DNA from: Syntrophomonadaceae bacterium
Lineage (GTDB): Bacteria > Bacillota > Dethiobacteria > DTU022
Assembly (NCBI GenBank): GCA_003550645.1
Contig: PUKV01000245.1
Location: 1-33,034 of the forward strand
Length of the DNA: 33,034 bases
Direction: 5' to 3'
The notes beneath the pieces were generated by a model. It did no database searches. It was given only the letters and a program-made list of their open reading frames with translations, and was not told the DNA's origin. Made by a program: the position numbers and the translations under genes. Within the stretch, counting starts at the first letter, position 1. Every line of letters starts with the position of its first letter. Of this stretch, positions 16,381 through 23,387 are shown one piece after another.

Positions 16381-17571
16381 ATGGAAAAACTAACTACAGG
16401 CATAAAAAGAGCCGCCTTTTTAACCGGGCTGGACCAGCTGGTGAATAAAACCTGTCTTGCCCTGGCGGGGACAAGCCTGAGCCTGCTTATCCTGACCCGC
16501 CTCTCGGGGTGGATTCTGCCTCCAGCCACCATGCAGTTCCTGGTCCCGGCGCTGGCTATTATCTCCATTGTTGCCGTTTTCCTGTTTAAGCATGCCGGCT
16601 TAATTGTGGCCCTGCTTGCAAACTTTACCGGCCTGGGCCTGCTTTATAACCGCTGGTCGGCATCAGGTGAAGAAGCAATCGCAGTCATCATTGCCATGCT
16701 GGTTTACTCTACCCTGGGCTGCCTGATTATTTTCTTTTTCAAAGGTAAGGAAGAAGCCCACCGCCAGAACTTAGAGTGGATATCAACTATCGACTGCCTG
16801 ACCGAGATTTACAACCACCGCTATTTCCAGCAGAGATTAAACGAAGAGGTCGCCCGTTCGAAACGCAGTAGAAGCCCGGTGGCCCTTCTCTTCATCGACC
16901 TGGACAACTTCAAAGCTTATAATGACCAGAATGGACATGTTTTAGGGGATCGCATGCTCAAAATAACGGCGGATTTTCTAAAAAAAGAAGTGCGGATCCA
17001 TGATATTGTTTGCCGTTACGGCGGGGATGAATTTGTTATTATTCTACCGGAAACAGAGGCATTAAAAGCGGACCTGCTGGCTAAGCGCCTGGTCAACACG
17101 TTTACCCTCCTAAAAAAGCCCGGTAAAGCAGGCAGTAAAGCCGCAGTAACCCTTTCTATCGGGGCTTCATCTTACCCGGACCAGAGCAGGGATCTGGCGG
17201 AATTGATCCGTAACGCCGATCATGCCCTCTACCTGGCCAAGGAAGCGGGTAAGAACAAAACCAGGGTCTACGGAAAAAACAATTCAGAACAAGGCAGCAA
17301 AACAGGAGCATTAAAGGGCAGCTTTTGTTATAACTCTTTTAAAACAGCCCTGGTTTCCAATTACCGGATCCTGATGGAGATTACTGCCGGAAAAACGTCG
17401 GCCGGGACACCTGCTTCGGAACAATATTCAAAAGACGGAAACGGCAGTATCGAGAGCAGGCCTGACCAAAAAATCATGATCGGCAGGGCCCTGGGCCTGG
17501 GACACACCGCTTTGAACGAAAACTGGCAAACTGAAAAAAGCATGGAGAGTGTGAAAATAAAAGTGCATTAA
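16381..17571 (+). CDS. Membrane-bound diguanylate cyclase (GGDEF)
   Basis: A 396-residue protein. The N-terminus has about four membrane helices (about 24-44, 52-70, 71-92 and 98-120) with no recognised sensor domain. A GGDEF domain follows (about 131-295), with LFIDLDNFKAYNDQNGH and an intact GGDEF at 214-218 in CRYGGDEFVIILP. An RIHD inhibitory site precedes it by five residues, so product inhibition by c-di-GMP is likely. LSIGASSYP and ADHALYLAKEAGKNK complete the fold. The last 95 residues or so are polar and unassigned. The start ATG has GAGGG about 9 nt upstream. It is convergent with the HtrA-like gene with only 8 nt between the stops and no hairpin visible. Confidence 0.93.
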   Translation: MEKLTTGIKRAAFLTGLDQLVNKTCLALAGTSLSLLILTRLSGWILPPATMQFLVPALAIISIVAVFLFKHAGLIVALLANFTGLGLLYNRWSASGEEAIAVIIAMLVYSTLGCLIIFFFKGKEEAHRQNLEWISTIDCLTEIYNHRYFQQRLNEEVARSKRSRSPVALLFIDLDNFKAYNDQNGHVLGDRMLKITADFLKKEVRIHDIVCRYGGDEFVIILPETEALKADLLAKRLVNTFTLLKKPGKAGSKAAVTLSIGASSYPDQSRDLAELIRNADHALYLAKEAGKNKTRVYGKNNSEQGSKTGALKGSFCYNSFKTALVSNYRILMEITAGKTSAGTPASEQYSKDGNGSIESRPDQKIMIGRALGLGHTALNENWQTEKSMESVKIKVH

Positions 17572-17579
17572 TACTTCTT

Positions 17580-18413
17580 TCAGGGCATTTCTTCCAAAAG
17601 CAGATCCAGTTCCCTCACATCAACGGCCAGCCCTTTTACTTCGGACGGGTCTCTGTTGCGCAGGGTGGCAAAAACCACACCTACCACTTCACCTTTTTCA
17701 TTAAACAGCGGACTGCCGCTGCTACCGGGATAGATTGCTGCTTGAACTACCAGCAAGGGAAGGTCCCGGGTAGGATGTTCACGATGTTCTACCAAAAGCC
17801 CCTTGTTGGCGATGCGGGCAAATTGCAGGGGGTTCCCAATTACCAACAGTTCACTCCCCGGTGCAGGAGGATGCCCGGCCAGGGGCACTGCCGGCAAATC
17901 TTCACCTTCTATGTCGATCACGGCCAGGTCCACATGCGGAGATATTTCCCAGTCTCTTGCAATAAAGGTCCCCCGGTTAGGGATGGAAATCCGAATTACA
18001 GCCGCATCCTCCACCAGGTGGCGGTTGGTAACAACCACACCACCGGGATCGATATTGAAACCGGTGCCGCGCCTCTGTCCCCCTGCTGCGCCAGCGGCGG
18101 AATCAATATAGATCACGGCTACCGCATTCCTGGTTTCTTCGACTACCGGGTCATCAGCCAGGGCCCATGATTCCTGCAAAAATTCAAAGGTGGGGCCGGC
18201 CAAAACCTGCAGCCAGCGGGCGGTGATGGAAAATATAAAAATGAAAGCCACGATCAGGGCAGTAGTCCCCAGGATCAACCGCCGCCTCCGGTAGCGGGCA
18301 GCCAGATCCAGGTCTTCCTGCCCTTCCTCGTATTTGCGGTTAATCTCTTCGATTATTTCCCGGTCCAGATCATCTAACTCACTATCCCGGTCATTTCCGT
18401 TTCTGCGCCTGAT
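17580..18413 (-). CDS. Membrane-anchored HtrA-like trypsin-fold serine protease (candidate AUC start)
   Basis: A trypsin-fold protease with a single N-terminal membrane anchor. The triad, numbered from the conventional TTG at 18278, is H87 (VVTNRHLVED), D117 (HVDLAVID) and S187 (GSSGSP). No PDZ domain follows. Upstream of 18278 the frame stays open for 45 codons that encode a plausible cytosolic tail: acidic SELDDLDREIIEEINRKYEE, then RYRRRR just before the helix. An in-frame TGA at 18420-18422 closes it. The only start-like codon there is ATC at 18413, 9 nt after AAGGAG, so I include the tail (277 residues). The annotated start may instead be 18278. The catalytic domain would face outside, in envelope protein quality control. 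Confidence 0.85.
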   Translation of the reverse strand: MRRRNGNDRDSELDDLDREIIEEINRKYEEGQEDLDLAARYRRRRLILGTTALIVAFIFIFSITARWLQVLAGPTFEFLQESWALADDPVVEETRNAVAVIYIDSAAGAAGGQRRGTGFNIDPGGVVVTNRHLVEDAAVIRISIPNRGTFIARDWEISPHVDLAVIDIEGEDLPAVPLAGHPPAPGSELLVIGNPLQFARIANKGLLVEHREHPTRDLPLLVVQAAIYPGSSGSPLFNEKGEVVGVVFATLRNRDPSEVKGLAVDVRELDLLLEEMP

Positions 18414-18761
18414 AGAACTTCACTCCTTGATTAAAGCCCGAACCTGGCTGCAGCCAGGGTGCGCAGCTTTATATACATTTTATTATCGCCGATCTTGCTC
18501 ATTTTATAAACACCATTTTTTTAACACCGCTTAAGACTATGATTGGTATTCTATCAAACCACAGTAACTCCCTGTGCAACAACATCTTGTTACAGTTACA
18601 AAGTGAGGATGGAACGATCACTGCAGCTTATTGTTAACCGTAAATCCTGCTGCTATAATATAAAGAAGCTAAGCCGTTGCAGTTCCAGCCTCATCGATCA
18701 GCAAGCGCAGTTTTCTTAAGCAGGCCGGGCAGATACAAAAAATTAAAGTAAAGGTGAGCAA
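18414..18761. other. Divergent intergenic region with hairpins and a promoter
   Basis: 348 nt without a convincing gene. It holds a 16-bp perfect palindrome (18443-18458, CCTGGCTG/CAGCCAGG) in the leader of the HtrA-like gene and an imperfect hairpin at 18564-18599 (AACAA/TTGTT, CTGT/ACAG and GTAA/TTAC stems around bulges). The strong plus-strand promoter at 18631-18659 follows. Neither hairpin has a T-run, so they are more likely regulatory sites than terminators. Confidence 0.5.
18631..18659 (+). promoter_or_regulatory. Strong sigma-A promoter for the 89-residue gene
   Basis: TTGTTA (18631-18636), a 17-bp spacer and an extended TGCTATAAT (TATAAT at 18654-18659). The predicted leader is about 95 nt long before ATG 18762. 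Confidence 0.8.
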
Positions 18762-19031
18762 ATGATGAGCAATGATATCAATAAACAGCCTTTTCGTTCC
18801 GGTGAAAAAGAAGCTTTAAAGAAAAAAATCCACCGCGCTTTAGTGGAAGCCCGGAAAGCCCGTTACGAGGGCGATGAGGATAAAGCCCGGGATATTATCC
18901 GGCAGATGATGGCCGAGGCTGCCCCGGCGGCGCACCGGGCCAGCCTCGAAGGCGGCTTCAACTGGGTCGTGGAAGAGCTGAAGCCGCTAGATGAATTTTT
19001 ACTGCCGGACGACGATACAAACGGCTGCTGA
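18762..19031 (+). CDS. Small charged protein of unknown function
   Basis: An 89-residue soluble protein I do not recognise. It is very rich in Lys, Arg, Glu and Asp. Residues 12-50 are predicted to be mostly helical (KEALKKKIHRALVEARKARYEG and then KARDIIRQMM), followed by an Ala-rich stretch and an acidic end (PLDEFLLPDDDT). No signal peptide or membrane segment is seen. Two ATG codons are adjacent (18762 and 18765), and AAAGGTGAG lies just upstream. It has one of the best promoters in the window, which suggests a small protein that is abundantly made. A DNA- or ribosome-associated role is possible but not supported by any motif. Confidence 0.7.
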   Translation: MMSNDINKQPFRSGEKEALKKKIHRALVEARKARYEGDEDKARDIIRQMMAEAAPAAHRASLEGGFNWVVEELKPLDEFLLPDDDTNGC

Positions 19032-19135
19032 ACACACCCTGCTTTCGCCTGACAGGCCATGCAGCCAAAACTGCCGGCATCACCTTCCACCACCATCCAA
19101 CAAAGATTGTTCAGGAAACTGTTTCACTAATATTA

Positions 19136-19738
19136 TCAGGCAGCAAGAAATACCGCCGCTACAAGGGCAACCGCTATCGCTACCGGAATGGCTATAAGAA
19201 TCACAAAGTGGATTACGTAAGCGCCAATACTGGCCCCGGTTGAAAGGCCGTGGCTTTCCCGCAGGGCAATTACCTGTAAAACAATTACCCATATCGCCAG
19301 CCCGAAGGTAATTAAACCTCCCAGAATAGCTCCCGCTATGCCGGCATAAGCAATAATTAAAGTAACCGGAACGCTTATGATCATGGGAAAATCAGCAAAA
19401 GCATAGGCGCTGAAAAGATTCCAGTAACCTCCCGTACCTCCAAATAGCCTGGCCAACAGGTGCAGCAGGGCAGTTATAATAAAGATGGAGACAACGGCAA
19501 CTATAAGCGAGCCGCTGATCAGGATCGGGGCAGAAATAAAAACACCCAGTTCCGCCATCGATTCCTCCAGGACCACCATGCCTCCATCACCGAAGATGTT
19601 GGAGACCATCACCAGGACAGCTACCCCCAGGTAAACCAGGAAAGCAAGCCCTACCGGTTTCTCCCGGGCAATCTCATTTAAAGTGCGGACCGGGCTGGCC
19701 ATCACTCCAAAAAGCCACTCTAACAGTTTTTCTCCCAT
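19136..19738 (-). CDS. Yip1-family integral membrane protein
   Basis: A 200-residue protein with five or six membrane helices. The N-terminal segment LFGVMASPVRTLNEIAREKPVG is typical of bacterial Yip1-domain proteins, in which a short amphipathic region precedes the helices. HLLARLFGGTGGYWNLFSAYAFADFPMI in the centre is the other recognisable Yip1 pattern. AAGGAGG lies about 12 nt before the ATG. The function of bacterial Yip1 proteins is not defined; in eukaryotes the fold acts in membrane traffic. It lies about 90 nt downstream of sppA on the same strand and may be co-transcribed with it. Confidence 0.82.
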   Translation of the reverse strand: MGEKLLEWLFGVMASPVRTLNEIAREKPVGLAFLVYLGVAVLVMVSNIFGDGGMVVLEESMAELGVFISAPILISGSLIVAVVSIFIITALLHLLARLFGGTGGYWNLFSAYAFADFPMIISVPVTLIIAYAGIAGAILGGLITFGLAIWVIVLQVIALRESHGLSTGASIGAYVIHFVILIAIPVAIAVALVAAVFLAA

Positions 19739-19826
19739 TTAATAGTGCAACCTCCTTTTTGGGATAGCAGGTAAATATTATTAGCTCATTTCCTTCCAAT
19801 TTGAAACTACAGGGGACAGTTCCACT

Positions 19827-20759
19827 TTACCGGACCTGGTAGAGGATCTCGGGTGGAACACCATCGCGCAGTTTTTCGAAAAAAAGCACCTCGGGATCGA
19901 TAAAAGCCCTTTCCAGTGATGACAGGACCCGGTAACCGTAACCAAATAACTGGTCAAAAACTGACGGGGCCGGTAATTCGTAACGGACCGGATGTTCCAG
20001 GTCATTTAATTCGGCCAGGTAATCAATGGCTTCTTCAACCCCGCCCAGGCGATCTACCAGGCCCAGTTCCCTGGCCTGGCTGCCGATAAACAGTTCACCG
20101 GTAGCCAGCTCCCGCACTTCTTCTACGTCCATGTCCCGTCCTTCAGCTACATCATTAATAAACTGCTCGTAAGCCCGGTCCGAAATTTCCTGCATCAGTT
20201 CCCGTTCTTCGTCGGTCAGGCTCCGGCTGAACATATCCTTGTGCTCCCCGGATTTTATGGTTTCTACCCTGATCCCCAGTTTTTCATATAATTCTTCCAT
20301 GTCCATAACACTGCTGATCACCCCGATTGAACCGGTAATCGTTCCCGGCTGGGCCACAATCCCCTGGGCCGGGGCGGAGATGTAGTACCCCCCGGAAGCA
20401 GCCATATCGGCCATGGATACCACGATCGGCTTTTTAAAATCCCGGATTATGGCGGCAATTTCCTGGGAAGCGGCAATCGAGCCGCCCGGACTTTCCACGC
20501 GCAACACCACTCCCTCGATGTAGCGGTCTTCTTTTGCCCGCTGCAGCTGGTTGTAGACATGATCAGGAGAAATACCCCCGCCAAAAAAACCGCCCATGCC
20601 TTCCTGAATTGGGCCCTGTAGCTTGATGACTACGATCCGGTCTTGATCTTTAGGGGGACGCTCCCTTCTCGGGTCGGCCCCATCAATAAAGGGAAGCACT
20701 AAACCCGCCAGCACCGATACGGCAATCAGGGAAATTATAAAGATTTTTCTTTTATTCAT
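19827..20759 (-). CDS. sppA: Signal peptide peptidase SppA
   Basis: A 310-residue protein with one N-terminal anchor (residues about 5-24). It is the short, single-domain SppA typical of Gram-positive bacteria. Catalytic residues are visible: S122 in MAASGGYYIS and K174 in IKSGEHKD. VVLRVESPGGS (84-94) and GTITGSIGVIS also match. It degrades remnant signal peptides in the membrane. The frame is open for another 40 codons (to 20879), but AAAAGGAG lies directly before ATG 20759, and the signal anchor begins there, so this start is used. It may be in an operon with the Yip1-family gene. Confidence 0.95.
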   Translation of the reverse strand: MNKRKIFIISLIAVSVLAGLVLPFIDGADPRRERPPKDQDRIVVIKLQGPIQEGMGGFFGGGISPDHVYNQLQRAKEDRYIEGVVLRVESPGGSIAASQEIAAIIRDFKKPIVVSMADMAASGGYYISAPAQGIVAQPGTITGSIGVISSVMDMEELYEKLGIRVETIKSGEHKDMFSRSLTDEERELMQEISDRAYEQFINDVAEGRDMDVEEVRELATGELFIGSQARELGLVDRLGGVEEAIDYLAELNDLEHPVRYELPAPSVFDQLFGYGYRVLSSLERAFIDPEVLFFEKLRDGVPPEILYQVR

Positions 20760-21085
20760 TACCAAACACTCCTTTTGCAATTTCCATGCTGTTCTAGTTT
20801 GACAGCACCGGTCCGATTCCTGCCGCTTTAGCTTTGAAAATAAGCCCGCCCTCTTTTCAAAAGCCGCGATTGCTTCCAAAATATAGCCGGTTTATTTATT
20901 TCACAACCCTGATCAACGGCTGGGAGAGCATGCGATTCCTGGTTGCCTGTACCTCGAATCGCGAAATGGGTTATAATTGAATGTAAATATAATTGATTGT
21001 TGTGGTTGTGCACCCCGGCTGCCTGTGATAAAATATACTTAACTGATATAGTTATAAATATTTAATCCCCCTGGGAGGTAACATT
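20760..21085. other. Divergent intergenic region between sppA and the cupin gene
   Basis: 326 nt with no convincing gene. An inverted repeat GCGATTC (20932-20938) / GAATCGC (20956-20962) lies before an A+T-rich stretch with TATAAT at 20972-20977 on the plus strand, whose -35 is not clear. The promoter I trust for the cupin gene is at 21006-21034. Confidence 0.4.
21006..21034 (+). promoter_or_regulatory. Candidate promoter for the cupin-fprA operon
   Basis: TTGTGC (21006-21011), a 17-bp spacer and TAAAAT (21029-21034). It lies about 50 nt before the cupin ATG. Confidence 0.5.
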
Positions 21086-21412
21086 ATGAGCGAAAGTAAC
21101 CTGAACGAAAAAGCCTTAAACTTAAAAACCCTGGTAGAATACCAGGACGGATCGATTGTCAGCAAGGAAGTGATGAAAAAAGATACAGGCTCGGTTACCC
21201 TGTTCGCATTTGACCAGGGCCAGGGATTAAGCGAACATACCGCTACCTTTGATGCCATGGTCTGCATCCTGGACGGTAGAGCGGAGGTAATTATCTCCGG
21301 GCAGCCCTACCAGGTGCGTGAAGGTGAAATGATCATCATGCCGGCCGACAAACCGCATGCCCTTAAAGCCAACGAGCGTTTTAAAATGATGCTGGTGATG
21401 ATCCGGTCCTGA
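21086..21412 (+). CDS. Small cupin-domain protein
   Basis: A 108-residue single-domain cupin. The first motif is degenerate (FDQGQGLSEHTATFDAMVCILDGRAEVIISGQ), and the second reads GEMIIMPADKPHALKANERFKMMLVMI. His in SEHTA and in KPHAL, with Glu in the strand, could bind a metal. GGGAGGT precedes the ATG by 7 nt. It lies 64 nt upstream of fprA on the same strand with no terminator between, so the two are probably co-transcribed. A role in oxygen or NO defence is inferred from that neighbour. The ligand is not known. Confidence 0.88.
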   Translation: MSESNLNEKALNLKTLVEYQDGSIVSKEVMKKDTGSVTLFAFDQGQGLSEHTATFDAMVCILDGRAEVIISGQPYQVREGEMIIMPADKPHALKANERFKMMLVMIRS

Positions 21413-21476
21413 GTGTTTTTTGCCCGGCTGGAGTAATAATTTTTCCGCAAAAATTCTTTTACTGGAGGTTAGATCA

Positions 21477-22673
21477 ATGTCTTTTAAAGTAAATGATAAT
21501 GTGACCTGGGTCGGAAAAATTGACTGGGAACTGCGCAAGTTCCACGGAGAAGAGCTGAGCACCCACAAGGGGACCAGCTATAACTCCTACCTGGTCAGGG
21601 GCAGCGAAAAGACCGTCTTAATCGACACGGTCTGGAAGCCTTTTGCCGAAGAGTTTGTCAAAAATTTGAAAAAAGAAATTGACTTAAATGAAATCGACTG
21701 CATCGTAGCCAACCACGGCGAGGTTGACCACAGCGGCGCTTTGAGAGAACTGCTGCGTGAAATACCGGGCACCCCGGTTTACTGCTCCAAGGCCGCCGTT
21801 AAATCCCTAAAAGGCCAGTACCACGAAGACTGGAATTTCCAGACGGTCAAAACCGGGGATAAGCTGAGCCTGGGCGACCGGGAGCTGGTATTCGTAGAAG
21901 CAAAAATGCTGCACTGGCCGGACAGCATGTTCTGCTACCTGACCGGCGACAATATTCTCTTTCCCAACGACGCTTTCGGGCAGCACTATGCTTCGGAGCA
22001 CATGTTTAACGACCTGGTGGACCAGGACGAACTCTACCGGGAAGCGATCAAGTACTACGCCAACATCCTCACCCCCTTCAGCAAGCTGGTCACCGCCAAG
22101 ATCAAGGAAGTGCTGGACTTAAACCTCCAGGTGGACATGATCTGCCCCAGCCACGGCATCATCTGGCGCCAGGACCCCCTGCAGATAGTCAAAAAGTACC
22201 AGGAGTGGGCCAATGCTTACCAGGAAAATCAGGTCACCATTGTGTATGATACCATGTGGGATGGAACCAGGCGGACTGCTGAAGCGATCGCTGCCGGCAT
22301 CAAGGAAGCTAACCCTGACCTAACGATCAAGCTATATAATGCCGCCCGCTCAGATATTAACGATGTCATTACTGAAATATTTAAATCCAAAGGGGTGGTA
22401 GTGGGTTCTCCTACCATCAACAAAGGTATCCTGCACTCTATCTCCGCTTTAATGGAAATAATCAAGGGCTTAAGTTTCCAGCAAAAGAAAGGGTGCGCTT
22501 TCGGCTGTTACGGCTGGAGCGGCGAATCGGTCAAGCTGATTACCGGTCTGCTTGAAGAAGCCGGGATTGAGCTGATCAACACCGAAGGCCTGCGCATATC
22601 CTGGAACCCGGACGAAGAAGGCGCTGCGGCAGCCAGGACTTACGGGCGGGGGATCGGCACCGCCCTGGCCTGA
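21477..22673 (+). CDS. fprA: Flavodiiron protein (A-type flavoprotein), O2/NO reductase
   Basis: A 398-residue protein with an N-terminal metallo-beta-lactamase-like diiron domain and a C-terminal flavodoxin domain (from about 250). All seven diiron ligands of active enzymes are present: H80, E82, D84, H85 (NHGEVDHSG), H146 (MLHWPDSM), D165 (FPNDAFG) and H226 (PSHGIIW). FMN binding is marked by YDTMWDGTRRTAEA, VGSPTINKG and FGCYGWSGE. No rubredoxin domain is fused. It reduces O2 to water or NO to N2O, protecting an anaerobe. The frame opens at 21420, but GGAGG lies 9 nt before ATG 21477, so this start is used. Confidence 0.96.
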   Translation: MSFKVNDNVTWVGKIDWELRKFHGEELSTHKGTSYNSYLVRGSEKTVLIDTVWKPFAEEFVKNLKKEIDLNEIDCIVANHGEVDHSGALRELLREIPGTPVYCSKAAVKSLKGQYHEDWNFQTVKTGDKLSLGDRELVFVEAKMLHWPDSMFCYLTGDNILFPNDAFGQHYASEHMFNDLVDQDELYREAIKYYANILTPFSKLVTAKIKEVLDLNLQVDMICPSHGIIWRQDPLQIVKKYQEWANAYQENQVTIVYDTMWDGTRRTAEAIAAGIKEANPDLTIKLYNAARSDINDVITEIFKSKGVVVGSPTINKGILHSISALMEIIKGLSFQQKKGCAFGCYGWSGESVKLITGLLEEAGIELINTEGLRISWNPDEEGAAAARTYGRGIGTALA

Positions 22674-22712
22674 AGCAGTCCGGGTTTATAAAACAGGCAA
22701 AATCTAAACCAT

Positions 22713-22745
22713 GGGGATACGGGTTTAAACCCGGTCCCCTTTTTT
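22713..22745 (+). terminator. Rho-independent terminator after fprA
   Basis: GGGGA pairs with TCCCC around an inner CGGGTTT/AAACCCG stem, followed by six T at 22740-22745. The TetR gene's stop codon falls in the T-run. Confidence 0.85.
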
Positions 22746-23367
22746 AATGGCCCTGCCAGGGCCGGGCATTGGCGATCCCGTTCCAGTAAATATCAAGAAG
22801 CTTCTTTAAGCGGTTTTCATCTAAATCGACATCATCAAGGATCACCATTTCACCGATTACCATGTGGTTGAGGGCCAGGAAATAACGGCCGGCCAGATCC
22901 GGATCGATATCGGGGCGAATTTCTCCAAGCTTGATCCCTTCCCGGACCAGGCCGGTTATACCCTCCAGCAGTTCCCGGCGCCGCTCAAGAATCCAGGATT
23001 GCAGCTCCTTGAGGCTCTGCGGGCGCTCGTTAAAAAGCAGGTGAAGCTTGTTGCGGTTTTCCTTGACCAGGGCGAGGTGGTTAACCACTATCTCTTCCAT
23101 GGTCTCACGGGCCGAGTTTATTTCCGCCAGATGAGTCTTGAAGAGCTGCAGGTAGGAATCAGCACAGTACGAAAAGCTTTCTTTAAAAAGTTCTTCCTTG
23201 CTGGAAAAGTATTCATAAACGGTCCCTTTACCTACTGCAGCCAGCTCTGCAATTTCGGTTATCGTGACCTGGTAAAAATCCTTTTCCAAAAATTTTTCCA
23301 CAGCTGCAAGCAGGATCTGCTCCCTCTTGGTTCCCGCTTCATTGCTGCGGTGGTTTCCTGCGGGCAT
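22744..23367 (-). CDS. TetR/AcrR-family transcriptional regulator
   Basis: About 207 residues with a TetR-type N-terminal helix-turn-helix: KREQILLAAVEKFLEK, then TITEIAELAAVGKGTVYEYFSSKEELF. A variable all-helical ligand-binding domain follows. It is the last gene of the RND operon, 14 to 20 nt after the pump gene, so it probably represses that operon and is released by a pump substrate. Two ATG codons are close: 23373 lies only 3 nt after GGGAG, whereas 23367 has a 9-nt gap, so I choose 23367. Confidence 0.93.
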   Translation of the reverse strand: MPAGNHRSNEAGTKREQILLAAVEKFLEKDFYQVTITEIAELAAVGKGTVYEYFSSKEELFKESFSYCADSYLQLFKTHLAEINSARETMEEIVVNHLALVKENRNKLHLLFNERPQSLKELQSWILERRRELLEGITGLVREGIKLGEIRPDIDPDLAGRYFLALNHMVIGEMVILDDVDLDENRLKKLLDIYWNGIANARPWQGH

Positions 23368-23387
23368 TGCCATCTACTCCCTTCCCT

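Noticed and set aside
18443-18458. 16-bp palindrome as a terminator
   Set aside because: No T-run follows on either strand, and it lies in a 5' leader.
20760-20879. 40-codon N-terminal extension of SppA
   Set aside because: The ribosome site and signal anchor are at ATG 20759; the extension has no start signal.
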